From: XYD1-FULL-44-32 sp964433715
GTDB lineage: Bacteria > Patescibacteriota > Minisyncoccia > Phycocordibacterales > XYD1-FULL-46-19
NCBI GenBank assembly: GCA_964433715.1
Contig: CAYSSL010000005.1
Coordinates: 1-27,566 of the forward strand
Direction: 5' to 3'
DNA: 27,566 nt
In this document: positions 13,697 to 21,606 of the stretch, in pieces
Layout of the letters: each line of letters starts with the position of its first letter
Numbering within the stretch: the first letter of the stretch is position 1
Notes under the pieces: generated by a model
The model's database searches: none
What the model saw: the letters and a program-made list of their open reading frames with translations, nothing else
What the model was told of the DNA's origin: nothing
Translations under genes and position numbers: made by a program

Positions 13697-13950
13697 CAAA
13701 CATCAACTATTGAAAGATCCTTGAGATTTAATTTTAAATCTTCAAGGATTTTTTGTTTATTAATATAAATTGTAGCCTTAATAGCTGAACTGGTGTTTAT
13801 AATTAATTTATTTTTTTTTATTTCAATTTGGCTAGGTTCTAAATCTATATTTAGGGTTTTTTTTAAAGATTCAACAATGGCAACCTTAGATGATAGACCA
13901 CTATCAATAATTTTTGAGTATCGATCAAAAAAATCCCTTAAACTTTTCAT
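13693..13950 (-). CDS. DciA-like (DUF721-like) small protein next to dnaN
   Basis: An 85-aa protein begins MKSLRDFF 1 nt after the dnaN stop. I prefer this ATG over one 24 nt upstream that would overlap dnaN. An N-terminal helical half (about 1-38) is followed by a part rich in short strands (EIKKNKLIINTSSAIKATIYINKQKILEDL). The second half matches the shape of the DUF721/DciA core, in which a strand, a TSSA-type turn and an 'xxLxxxKxxIL' helix occur. DciA is the ancestral bacterial helicase operator that helps DnaB at the origin. Position in a dnaA-dnaN block supports a replication role. The match is by eye, so this is a moderate-confidence call. Confidence 0.5.
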   Translation of the reverse strand: MKSLRDFFDRYSKIIDSGLSSKVAIVESLKKTLNIDLEPSQIEIKKNKLIINTSSAIKATIYINKQKILEDLKLNLKDLSIVDVC

Positions 13951-13951
13951 A

Positions 13952-15055
13952 TTAGCGATTGACCGGCATAACAATATAAGAAAAGGTTGTATCCCCCTTA
14001 CCTTTTACCAAAAGAGGGCGGTTTGGTTCGGTTGCACCAAGGGTAATTTCAGAAAAAGTAATAGACTGGAAGGCTTCTAAAATATACCTAGCATTATAAT
14101 TTGCTGAAAAATCAGGCCCATCTATAGTAGCGGATACTTTGGTAGTATTTCGACCAATTTCTGCTGATTCTGAATGAATGACAACTTCTTTTTTATTTAC
14201 ATCAAAATCAAATTTAATCTGGTGGTATTTGCCAGAAAATATATTGGAAACTTTTAAAGCTTGGGTGAGATCATCTTTTAAGATAGCTGCAACAGTAGTA
14301 CTTTCTTTAGGCATAATTTGACGATAATCTGGGTAAACACCGTCAATCAATCTAGATGTAAGATGAATTCCTGCCCCCACCACAGATAATTGATGCCCAT
14401 CAGAGTGAACTTCAACATCAGTATCTTCCGATTCAAATACTCTAATAATTTCACTAGCATTTTTGAATGGCACAATTAAAGGTTGGAGATTTTCTGGTTT
14501 ACGACTAGGTAAAACACTCTTCTCTGCTAAACGAAAAGAATCGGTAGCAACAAAAACTAAGCGGTCTGCTTCACTGTATATATAAACACTAGATATTTCT
14601 GGTTTAATATCTGATACCGCTGCCGCATATATAACAGATCTAATTCCACCAACCAATTCTGTATTTTTTAAAACAACTTGTTTTTCAGATTTAATTTTTG
14701 GAATTACAGGAAAATCTTCACTATCTTCACTTTTTATTAAAGTGGTATGAGATTGGGTTGTAATAGATAAATTCCCATTATCTAACTCTAGGGTTATTTT
14801 GTCCTCCTCTTTTATGTTGGCCAAAAAACTAGATAAAACCGCTGGATTACAAGCCACCATTCCCTCTTTTAAAACCTTTACTGGTAAAGTTATTTCAACA
14901 CCAATCTCTAAATTTGTCGCTTTGATAATAAGATTATTACCTTCAGCTAATAAAATAATATTACGCAAAACTGGTAATGATAAGTTGTGTGAGGTCGCTC
15001 GCTCAGTTGTGCTAACGGCTTTTTGTAATTTATTTTTTAGACATTCTATTTTCAT
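13952..15055 (-). CDS. dnaN: DNA polymerase III beta subunit (sliding clamp)
   Basis: DnaN is the ring clamp that tethers replication and repair polymerases to DNA. The product is 367 aa, normal length, with the expected three-domain repeat. Recognisable parts are the N-terminal MKIECLKNKLQKAVSTTERATSH, LPVLRNIILLA, the central FVATDSFRLAEK, GVYPDYRQIMP and the C-terminal SYIVMPVNR, which forms part of the hydrophobic binding pocket. The order dnaA, ~200-nt A+T-rich region, dnaN, DciA-like gene is on one strand. Confidence 0.97.
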   Translation of the reverse strand: MKIECLKNKLQKAVSTTERATSHNLSLPVLRNIILLAEGNNLIIKATNLEIGVEITLPVKVLKEGMVACNPAVLSSFLANIKEEDKITLELDNGNLSITTQSHTTLIKSEDSEDFPVIPKIKSEKQVVLKNTELVGGIRSVIYAAAVSDIKPEISSVYIYSEADRLVFVATDSFRLAEKSVLPSRKPENLQPLIVPFKNASEIIRVFESEDTDVEVHSDGHQLSVVGAGIHLTSRLIDGVYPDYRQIMPKESTTVAAILKDDLTQALKVSNIFSGKYHQIKFDFDVNKKEVVIHSESAEIGRNTTKVSATIDGPDFSANYNARYILEAFQSITFSEITLGATEPNRPLLVKGKGDTTFSYIVMPVNR

Positions 15056-15257
15056 AACTTTAATCTATTAGGCTTGGGGATAAGTGGATATAGTAATTTT
15101 ACGTTTATTTTAAAAGGTTTTTATTTATTTAATTTGTTGGTAGGTTGTGGATATTGATGGGGATATAACTCTAATAAGTATTTTAATATTTTTTGGTGAC
15201 TATTTTTCAACATGTTATTAGTATTTTTGGGTTAGTTATCCAGATGTTAATCCCCAA
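15056..15257. other. Probable oriC: A+T-rich dnaA-dnaN spacer with DnaA boxes
   Basis: DnaA-box-like 9-mers are seen at 15236-15244 (TTATCCAGA, 8/9 to TTATCCACA), 15146-15154 (ATATCCACA on the minus strand, 8/9), 15083-15091 (ATATCCACT), 15075-15083 (TTATCCCCA) and 15158-15166 (ATATCCCCA). Between them lie A+T-rich tracts, about 15092-15145 and 15168-15230, that could unwind. Gene context (dnaA, dnaN, rpmH, rnpA, yidC) is that of a classical bacterial origin. Confidence 0.65.
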
Positions 15258-16619
15258 CTAAACATTATTGTATAATTGTGATCTAATCTGTTCCACCTCT
15301 TGTAATAAAAGAGAATCACTTTTTATATCATTCTTTATTTTTTCGTAAGCATGAATAACTGTAGTGTGATCTCTTCCCCCTAATTTTTGGCCAATAAAGG
15401 GATATGAGGTATTAAAATCTTCTCTCAAAATATACATTATTACCTGTCTTGGTTTAACCACTTCTTTTCGTCTAGTCTTTTCATAAAGGAATTTTTCTTC
15501 AATATTATAATACTCGGCAATTATTTTTATTACATCTTTAAAAGAAACCGATTTTTTAGGTTTAATATTACTTTTTAAGATGTTTTTAACCTCGTTTAAG
15601 CTTAGGTCCTTCTTTTTAGCCTGAGTTTGTACAATAACCGATTTTAAGGTGCCTTCTAATTCCCTAATACTGTCTTGAATAACTGAGGCAATATATTCTA
15701 AAACCTCAGCCGAAACAGCCTGATTTAAACTTCTAGCTTTATTTTGTAAGATGGCGAGACGCGATTCAAAATCTGGTTTAGAAATATCCACAATCATACC
15801 GCCTTCAAATCGTGAGCGGAGACGTTCTTCTAGGTGGTCAATATATTTTGGAGGCTGGTCCGATGAAAATATAATTTGTTTGTTATTTTCGTAGAAGTGG
15901 TTAAATAAATGAAACAATTCTTCTTGGGTTTTTTCTTTATTAGAAAAGAATTGGATATCGTCCATTATAATAAGGTCATATTTACGATATTTTTCTTTAA
16001 AAAAGTTGACCTTGTTGTTTAAAATGGCATTAACACAATCAACTGTAAAATTTTCTGAGGTGGTATAAAAAACTCGCTTAGAGCTGCTAAGGCGACTAAT
16101 ATGATTGCCTATTGCTTGTAGGAGGTGCGTTTTTCCTACGCCGGTTGGGCCATAGATATACAAGGGGTTATAATTCATCCCTGGATTTTTGATTACCGCC
16201 TGTGCCGCCGCATAAGCCACCTCATTGAATGGTCCTACGACAAAAGTCTCAAAGGTATATTTAGGGTTAAGATTGCTTTCCTTGTTGATATAGAGGTCAT
16301 TTAGGCCCAAATCCGAGGCAATTGGGGCATTGGGAAGAGTAATTCCTTCTGGAGATTTGTTTTTATCATCTCTTCGTACAATTATGTACTCTAAATTTCG
16401 GACATCGGACGATATTTCCCTTAAGGCCTTAAGGATAAATTTATGATATTTGGTTTTTAGCCAGTCTTTAACGAAAGTATTGGGTGTGCTTAGGTAGACA
16501 GTACCCTCTTCTTGTTTATAAATATAGGTATTTTTAAACCATGTGCCAAAATTAGCCTTGGAAATACTCAATTCTATTTGTGCTAGCGCTGATTCCCAAA
16601 GTTGTTTATTGTCGACCAT
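15258..16619 (-). CDS. dnaA: Chromosomal replication initiator DnaA
   Basis: This 453-aa AAA+ initiator binds DnaA boxes and opens the origin. Domain I spans 1-80 (LWESALAQIELSISKANFGTWF). The linker domain II is short (about 85-118). Domain III has Walker A GPTGVGKTH (157-165), Walker B IIMDDIQFF (218-225) and the sensor/arginine region. Domain IV carries the signature GGRDHTTVIHAYEKI starting at 412. All functional motifs are intact. Its promoter lies between the start codon and two DnaA-box-like sites, so autoregulation is likely. It is divergent from rpmH. Confidence 0.98.
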   Translation of the reverse strand: MVDNKQLWESALAQIELSISKANFGTWFKNTYIYKQEEGTVYLSTPNTFVKDWLKTKYHKFILKALREISSDVRNLEYIIVRRDDKNKSPEGITLPNAPIASDLGLNDLYINKESNLNPKYTFETFVVGPFNEVAYAAAQAVIKNPGMNYNPLYIYGPTGVGKTHLLQAIGNHISRLSSSKRVFYTTSENFTVDCVNAILNNKVNFFKEKYRKYDLIIMDDIQFFSNKEKTQEELFHLFNHFYENNKQIIFSSDQPPKYIDHLEERLRSRFEGGMIVDISKPDFESRLAILQNKARSLNQAVSAEVLEYIASVIQDSIRELEGTLKSVIVQTQAKKKDLSLNEVKNILKSNIKPKKSVSFKDVIKIIAEYYNIEEKFLYEKTRRKEVVKPRQVIMYILREDFNTSYPFIGQKLGGRDHTTVIHAYEKIKNDIKSDSLLLQEVEQIRSQLYNNV

Positions 16620-16657
16620 GATTGAATGTGAAAGATTTTACTAAAATAGGTTGCTTC

Positions 16658-16686
16658 ATTATAGGGATCATATAACCTTCCGACAA
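16658..16686 (-). promoter_or_regulatory. Promoter of dnaA
   Basis: Minus-strand TTGTCG (16681-16686), 17 nt, TATAAT (16658-16663). The predicted leader is about 31 nt, without a Shine-Dalgarno sequence. This is one of the few genes here with a real leader. Confidence 0.65.
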
Positions 16687-16698
16687 ACCTCTATCGTC

Positions 16699-16729
16699 TG
16701 TTGATAACAGGTGGATTACCTGCGGATAA
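16699..16729. promoter_or_regulatory. Two DnaA-box-like sites upstream of dnaA
   Basis: On the minus strand 16699-16707 reads TTATCAACA and 16721-16729 reads TTATCCGCA, each 8/9 to the consensus. They have the same orientation and are 22 nt apart, about two helical turns. They lie just upstream of the dnaA promoter and could serve autoregulation, origin function or both. Confidence 0.6.
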
Positions 16730-16760
16730 CCATTATCTCATATTGGGTAAAACCTTAAAG

Positions 16761-16789
16761 TTGCCAAGTCCAACTTTTTGATGTAGACT
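16761..16789 (+). promoter_or_regulatory. Promoter of rpmH-rnpA-yidC
   Basis: TTGCCA (16761-16766), 17 nt, TAGACT (16784-16789). The ATG of rpmH begins 7 nt later, so the transcript is predicted to start on or next to the start codon. Confidence 0.6.
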
Positions 16790-16796
16790 GTCGCCT

Positions 16797-16931
16797 ATGT
16801 CAAAAACATATCAACCAAACAAGCGAAAAAGGGCCACTACCCATGGCTTTTTGGTCCGGAAAGCTACTCCTGGTGGCCGCAAGACTATATTGCGTCGCCG
16901 CCGTAAGGGACGAGCTCGTTTGAGTGTTTAA
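16797..16931 (+). CDS. rpmH: Ribosomal protein bL34
   Basis: A 44-aa very basic protein, MSKTYQPNKRKRATTHGF then VRKATPGGRK and a terminal RRRRKGRARLSV, matches bL34 of the large subunit over its whole length. It is divergent from dnaA and leads the rpmH-rnpA-yidC row. The short size is normal for bL34. Confidence 0.97.
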   Translation: MSKTYQPNKRKRATTHGFLVRKATPGGRKTILRRRRKGRARLSV

Positions 16932-16944
16932 TTTCTCCTTATAT

Positions 16945-17280
16945 ATGCTCCGACGCGGGCAACGAATTAAAAAAGAAGAAATCGCTAGGGTCATTTCTTC
17001 TGGTCGTGGTTATTACTCCCCTTTAGCTAATTTAAAGGTTCAAAAAACAGACAAGTTGTCTGCTTTTTCGGTTGTTGTTGGGGCTAAAATAGCCAAAAGT
17101 GCCGTTTTAAGAAATAAGCTAAAGCGCCGAGTCTATCATATTATTAGAAAACATTTTAAAACTATTGACTCGGGCTATTTGGGGGTTGTTTTTATTCAAA
17201 AAAAAGCGTCCAATGCCTTGTTTGCTGAGCTAGAAAAAGATATTCTGTATCTATTGAAATCTGGCGGACTTATTAAATAA
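16945..17280 (+). CDS. rnpA: Ribonuclease P protein component
   Basis: The 111-aa basic protein subunit of RNase P helps the catalytic RNA process tRNA 5' ends. The signature region AVLRNKLKRRVYHIIRKH corresponds to the RNR helix of the family, and the N-terminal LRRGQRIKKEEIARVI is typical. I prefer ATG 16945 over an in-frame GTG at 16924 that overlaps rpmH, because family members begin close to this point. There is no Shine-Dalgarno sequence. It lies 13 nt after rpmH. Confidence 0.93.
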   Translation: MLRRGQRIKKEEIARVISSGRGYYSPLANLKVQKTDKLSAFSVVVGAKIAKSAVLRNKLKRRVYHIIRKHFKTIDSGYLGVVFIQKKASNALFAELEKDILYLLKSGGLIK

Positions 17281-17289
17281 TTTCTAAAA

Positions 17290-18015
17290 ATGATATCCTC
17301 TCTTTTTAATTTATTTCTTTTTCAACCCTTATACAATGCCTTAGTTTTTTTAAGTAATATTATTCCAGGGCACAGTGTGGCAGCATCTATTATTGTTTTA
17401 ACTGTCATTATTCGTTTTATCTTGTTGCCGCTGTATCACAAGTCGATGAAGACTCAGCGTAAACTTAAGGAAATAGAACCACACCTAAAAGAAGTAAAAG
17501 AAAAACACAAAGACGACAAACAGGAACAGGCTCGTAAAATAATGGAGCTTTATAAAATTCACGGCATAAACCCCCTGACTGGCTTTATGTTGTTGTTTAT
17601 TCAACTACCGGTGATTTTAGCTTTATTTTATGTGTTTTCACGAGGTTTTGAATTAAATTTAGATATCCTCTACCCTTTTGTTTCTAGTCCGGAAGTGGTA
17701 GATCATACCCTTTTTGGTTTGTTTGCTCTCACTGACAAAAGCTATATTTTAGCTCTTTTGGTTGGATTGTCTCAGTATTTCCAGATAAAACTTACTTTAC
17801 CTCCACTACCGGCTCAGACTGACAATAGTCTACAGTCTGACTTTGCTCGGAGTATGAATATGCAGATGCGCTATGTTATGCCGGTAATAATTACCGTTGT
17901 GGCGTCACAGTTCCCCGCTGCCGTCGCTCTCTATTGGCTCACTGGAAACTTATTTGGTATTGCTCACGAGCTGTTTGTTAGACAAAAATCAAAAAACTTT
18001 TTGAAAAAGGCTTAA
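17290..18015 (+). CDS. yidC: Membrane protein insertase YidC/Oxa1
   Basis: This 241-aa insertase places membrane proteins in the lipid bilayer. It is the short form without the large periplasmic P1 domain of Gram-negative YidC. About five TM helices are visible. The conserved intramembrane arginine is Arg42 in TVIIRFILLPLYHKSMKTQRK, followed by the charged cytosolic helical hairpin (EIEPHLKEVKEKHK, then QARKIMELYKIHGINPLTG). The C-terminal helix FPAAVALYWLTGNLFGIAHE is typical. The stop overlaps the convergent propeller-like gene by 4 nt. Confidence 0.96.
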   Translation: MISSLFNLFLFQPLYNALVFLSNIIPGHSVAASIIVLTVIIRFILLPLYHKSMKTQRKLKEIEPHLKEVKEKHKDDKQEQARKIMELYKIHGINPLTGFMLLFIQLPVILALFYVFSRGFELNLDILYPFVSSPEVVDHTLFGLFALTDKSYILALLVGLSQYFQIKLTLPPLPAQTDNSLQSDFARSMNMQMRYVMPVIITVVASQFPAAVALYWLTGNLFGIAHELFVRQKSKNFLKKA

Positions 18016-19208
18016 TCATTGAATTCGTTAACCCAAAGACTGTTATCATTTTTGTTTTGAAATATAATAAGTCTTCCCTCATCTTCTTCTTTAATTAGGC
18101 CCACATCCATACCGCCGGTTTTTAAAGATAGATCCACATTAAGTGTGTTATTAATATCAATAGCCATAATGTCGTCATTAAAAGAAACAATACCTTTATA
18201 CCAATCATCAGGATAGGACGCTACTGGAACTTTCTTTGGTATGGCACAAATTATATATTGAGAATCGTCCATCCAATCACATTTATCTACTAAGGTCGGT
18301 TTGAGTATTTTTACTGTGTTTTTTGTGATTAAATCATAAACTCTTGTTTCTATACCTTGCCCTACGGCGAAGGAATAGAGTATTTTTTTACCATCTGGAC
18401 TAGGTAAAATAATTAAACCCGGCAAGTTTTTTAAAATTGATACTAATTTATTGTTGGGTTCAATCTTATAGCTAAAACCAGAAACTTGTTTAGATGGTTT
18501 ATTAGTTAAAAATAATGTATTTTCGGATGTAGGACTAATAACCCAGTCGGTAAAAGGTGACGTAAATATTTGTTCTTTTTGAGTAAACCCAGGTTTTGTT
18601 GAAAATATTCCAACCCCATCATTAAATATTTCCAGAGAAAAAGCGGTACTTGATGATGTTTTTACTAATTTGTAGGAAGGGGGTAGGGTTATTGGCCTTA
18701 TGTTTTCTGTGTTTTTATTTTTGAGTTCAATAGTTTCTATTGGCATTTTAATATAACTATATAGAGGATTTTTGGCTAAAACTGATTTTATAATAACCAC
18801 CATTTGGTCTTTATCCGTTACCACTTGGGTATTAATTGGGGTTAATATTGTAGAATTGCTTAATCTTGATAATTCTCTATTTTCTAGCGACCAAGAGTAT
18901 ATATTCCCATTTTTTTTATCAGAAAATATAACACTATATTTATTATTTATGTTTATTACGTCAAATCCGGCAATTTCAAAATCACCCACTCGATATAATT
19001 CTTCTCTTGGGTTATTTAAGTCGTCCGTAATATTTTTTACTAGATTATTAGGTTTATTATTATCTTGGTTGTTTTCACCAAAAGGAAAAAAGTTAAGCCT
19101 TAATATTGAATCGCTATCTGTTTTTTGATTTTTGTATTTAAAATAGATAAAAAAACTAGCGATAATTATTACTACAATGATGATTATAAATAATAATTTC
19201 TTTTTCAT
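18012..19208 (-). CDS. Membrane-anchored beta-propeller-like protein of the secretion cluster
   Basis: A 398-aa protein has an N-terminal signal-anchor (KKKLLFIIIIVVIIIASFFIYF, about 3-24), a short FPFG-containing segment and then repeated beta-blade-like units. These include SPDGKKILYSFAVG..., CDWMDDSQYIICAIP and NDNSLWVNEF at the end. The pattern resembles TolB/WD40-type propellers. I recognise this architecture, with FPFG, 'CxWxxD..YC.IP' and 'P..WY.G..SF.D', as one that recurs in CPR genomes near pilus or secretion genes. Its function is not established. It is last in the cluster, 9 nt after the pilin-peptidase gene. A role as an external scaffold is an inference. Confidence 0.7.
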   Translation of the reverse strand: MKKKLLFIIIIVVIIIASFFIYFKYKNQKTDSDSILRLNFFPFGENNQDNNKPNNLVKNITDDLNNPREELYRVGDFEIAGFDVININNKYSVIFSDKKNGNIYSWSLENRELSRLSNSTILTPINTQVVTDKDQMVVIIKSVLAKNPLYSYIKMPIETIELKNKNTENIRPITLPPSYKLVKTSSSTAFSLEIFNDGVGIFSTKPGFTQKEQIFTSPFTDWVISPTSENTLFLTNKPSKQVSGFSYKIEPNNKLVSILKNLPGLIILPSPDGKKILYSFAVGQGIETRVYDLITKNTVKILKPTLVDKCDWMDDSQYIICAIPKKVPVASYPDDWYKGIVSFNDDIMAIDINNTLNVDLSLKTGGMDVGLIKEEDEGRLIIFQNKNDNSLWVNEFND

Positions 19209-19217
19209 ATTTTAAAA

Positions 19218-20123
19218 TTAATAAAATAGTATATCATAATGATCCCCCTCTGGCCTCACTCGTACCTGCTGACCATTAGACAGTGTGCCGTTATAATTAT
19301 TATTAGTAGTAAAACTTGTTTGACCTGTTGCGGTGTATAAAATATTTGTTATTTTATCCCACTGACCGGAATTACTACCTCTGCCCACGTCTACTTTGTA
19401 GCCATTGGCGTGACTATATTGTCCAGACGAATGACCCAGTTCTGAACCACCAGTTATAACAATTTGGGTACCCACTTCGCTTTGGATATGTTTTATTCCG
19501 GCTATAGAGTTTGGGCGAAGACCGCCGACGGAAGTACAACCACCGGAGACGTCTTGATAGCGGACCCCTTCTGGGCAGGGATTTTTTCCTACAGTCACAG
19601 TTGGAGCAAGCTGGTTTCTTACTGTAGCCTCATTTCCAGACGGCTCTCCACCACCGTCGCCGCCCGGACCGCCAGTATCCTCGCCATCATCTTGTTCTTC
19701 TGCCCCACCGTCTACTGGCCCCACAGTGCTGTCTTGACCCACCCTGGCTATATCTAATTTAAATTTGACCAAGTCGGGGTTTATAACATATAGAATTAAA
19801 TATGATGCTAAGGCTAAAATAAGCCCACCAATGGCAGAATACACCCGAGACAAACCCTTCGTTTTTACTGCTGGTATAGTGCTTGCCATATATTCAACTC
19901 CTCCAATTACTATCATCATGACCGATAGTAAAACTATCAAACCCATAAAGGTTTTTACAGCAAAAGATGCATAGTTTAGAGATTCTTGGGTGGTAGAGAT
20001 AACATCAGGTCCTTCTATAGCCGACGGTTCAAGAAGTTGATAACCAACAGCTAGTGTTTGTTGGGGTAATATTGTAACTACTAATATAGATATAATTGCA
20101 ATAATTTTTAATATTTTTATCAT
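19218..20123 (-). CDS. VirB2/TrbC-like pilin fused to an M15-type peptidase-like domain
   Basis: The 301-aa product has a signal peptide (about 1-25), then two TM helices (about 55-78 and 94-116) separated by a short basic loop, the layout of VirB2/TrbC-like pilins in this phylum. A Gly/Asp/Glu-rich linker (135-165) follows. The C-terminal ~110 residues show GGSELGH, SHANGYKVD and EGDHYD: His238-x6-Asp245 and Glu292-x2-His295. This is the zinc-ligand and catalytic-Glu pattern of M15 peptidases (VanX: H116, D123, E181, H184). Cys183 and Cys196 could form a disulfide. The domain could cut peptide stems in peptidoglycan. It overlaps the upstream gene by 4 nt. Activity is inferred; a binding-only role is possible. 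Confidence 0.7.
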   Translation of the reverse strand: MIKILKIIAIISILVVTILPQQTLAVGYQLLEPSAIEGPDVISTTQESLNYASFAVKTFMGLIVLLSVMMIVIGGVEYMASTIPAVKTKGLSRVYSAIGGLILALASYLILYVINPDLVKFKLDIARVGQDSTVGPVDGGAEEQDDGEDTGGPGGDGGGEPSGNEATVRNQLAPTVTVGKNPCPEGVRYQDVSGGCTSVGGLRPNSIAGIKHIQSEVGTQIVITGGSELGHSSGQYSHANGYKVDVGRGSNSGQWDKITNILYTATGQTSFTTNNNYNGTLSNGQQVRVRPEGDHYDILFY

Positions 20124-21175
20124 ATATCAAAGAGTGATTTTTCTAGAATAGCTTTAAAATTTTTATATATCTGGGTTGATTGATTAACATAACTACCAGA
20201 ACGAACGGATATTTCTACTTCACCGGAAAGATCTATTTCTCCGGTGTTGTTCAATATACTTCCATCGTCAGCTGATGGAGGGATTTTTTTGTTGTTGGCT
20301 TGCCAAAAATAATAGATACTATTTCTTTTAACTTCACTATTGTTAAAGAAAAATGGCTCAGCTTTAAAAGACTCATCTTTTTTTGAAGATTGGTAAAGGG
20401 TTTTAATAGCTTTACTGTAGTTTGCTCCCGTGAGTGGTAAATAAGGATAAACTAATATTTCAGGATTATTTACCACAATCTGTATTTTTTTATAGGCTCG
20501 GCTTGAGTCAGATGGTGAGCTGACTGTAACCTCAATATTATGAGAGGTGGAAGTTAACCCTGCGTTGAAATAAATACTTTCTTTTCCTAATCCTGAATCT
20601 TTGACTAAATTTCTGTAGTCTTTTTTCCAAGTAAATACTAAGTCTTTAGATGACATTGGTTGACCACTTTTATCTATAATTTGAGGTATGGCTGTTACTT
20701 TAATTAAGCTATTTACTGTGGCCAGTCTGGCCCCATTAAAAAAAGCTGGGGTATAGGTGTCTGCCTCCCATACTAAATCTACTTCCGCTGGACTAAAAAC
20801 AATCTTTTTGGCAATGGTTCGTCCACTGCTAGTTATAACTAATATGTTTAACGTCATTACTTCGCCTATATTTGGCGTTTTTATAAACATACTTTTTTTA
20901 CCCGTAGCGTCCTGAATTGGTGATCCATTTATATACCACAGTATTTTGCTTTCATCTAAATTATAACCATAGCCAGCTAGGTTTACCTTTACTTCTTGGT
21001 TGGCGCCTGGTTCTTTAGGAATTAGAGTGGCCACCAGACTACCCCCTATTGTTTTTTCAGATACCGCTCCCGCCTTTAATGGTGTGCTTGTTATAAAAAC
21101 AAATACAAATAAAACAAACACTAAACTATATTTAGTAATTTTCTCTCTTGAAAAAATAAATCTATTATTTTTCAT
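20120..21175 (-). CDS. Secreted beta-rich protein of the secretion cluster (WEADTYTP family)
   Basis: This 351-aa protein has an N-terminal basic segment and a hydrophobic signal/anchor (YSLVFVLFVFVFITSTPLKAGA, about 16-37). Several Ig-like beta-sandwich segments follow, for example ILWYINGSPI with KKSMFIKTPNIG and VDLVWEADTYTPAFFNGARL (about 152-171). The WEADTYTP stretch is a motif I recognise from CPR secretion clusters, but the family has no established function. Its position between the small membrane protein and the pilin-peptidase, with 4-nt overlaps on both sides, makes a surface component of the same machine likely. Confidence 0.65.
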   Translation of the reverse strand: MKNNRFIFSREKITKYSLVFVLFVFVFITSTPLKAGAVSEKTIGGSLVATLIPKEPGANQEVKVNLAGYGYNLDESKILWYINGSPIQDATGKKSMFIKTPNIGEVMTLNILVITSSGRTIAKKIVFSPAEVDLVWEADTYTPAFFNGARLATVNSLIKVTAIPQIIDKSGQPMSSKDLVFTWKKDYRNLVKDSGLGKESIYFNAGLTSTSHNIEVTVSSPSDSSRAYKKIQIVVNNPEILVYPYLPLTGANYSKAIKTLYQSSKKDESFKAEPFFFNNSEVKRNSIYYFWQANNKKIPPSADDGSILNNTGEIDLSGEVEISVRSGSYVNQSTQIYKNFKAILEKSLFDI

Positions 21176-21600
21176 CGTTTGAAGCGTTTTAAGGCCCGAC
21201 TTGTTCCACTCTGAATTTTAGAAGAATCAGCGCTGTTATTTAAGGGTTGTAGTAACTTAGTTTTTTCTAGTCTGTCTAATATAAGAGTGGCAACAACTGA
21301 AGCTGTCCATCCGGGAAGAAAATTTAGGGGTGACAGCTCTATTATTGTACCAGAACCAAATGATGCAACTTTTGACCAGCGGGTGAATCTCATACCTTTC
21401 ATTTTAAACCATATCCCGAAAGTTAGTAAGGCAAATGGGGTTATAATTATTGAGCTTATTAATGGTCCAATGGCTAGAGTTATTACAAATACAGAAAAAA
21501 ATAAAGTTATTCCAGCTTGAATCAGGTCATATATAACCGCCACCGTAATCATAAAAAACCAATCCATACCTTTTATATTTGAAGTTTTATCGGCAGCCAT
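21172..21600 (-). CDS. Small polytopic membrane protein of the secretion cluster
   Basis: The 142-aa protein has two strong TM helices in residues 12-37 and 42-65. A basic loop (KMKGMRFTRW), an amphipathic segment (LNFLPGWTASVVATLILDRLEK) and a basic polar tail ending ALKRFKR follow. It overlaps the next gene by 4 nt (ATGA-type junction) and starts 6 nt after the VirB4-like gene. It may be an inner-membrane platform piece. No known family is recognised with certainty. Confidence 0.65.
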   Translation of the reverse strand: MAADKTSNIKGMDWFFMITVAVIYDLIQAGITLFFSVFVITLAIGPLISSIIITPFALLTFGIWFKMKGMRFTRWSKVASFGSGTIIELSPLNFLPGWTASVVATLILDRLEKTKLLQPLNNSADSSKIQSGTSRALKRFKR

Positions 21601-21606
21601 AGTTTT

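Noticed and set aside
16924..16944. GTG start for rnpA overlapping rpmH
   Set aside because: The ATG at 16945 gives the usual family N-terminus and avoids the overlap.
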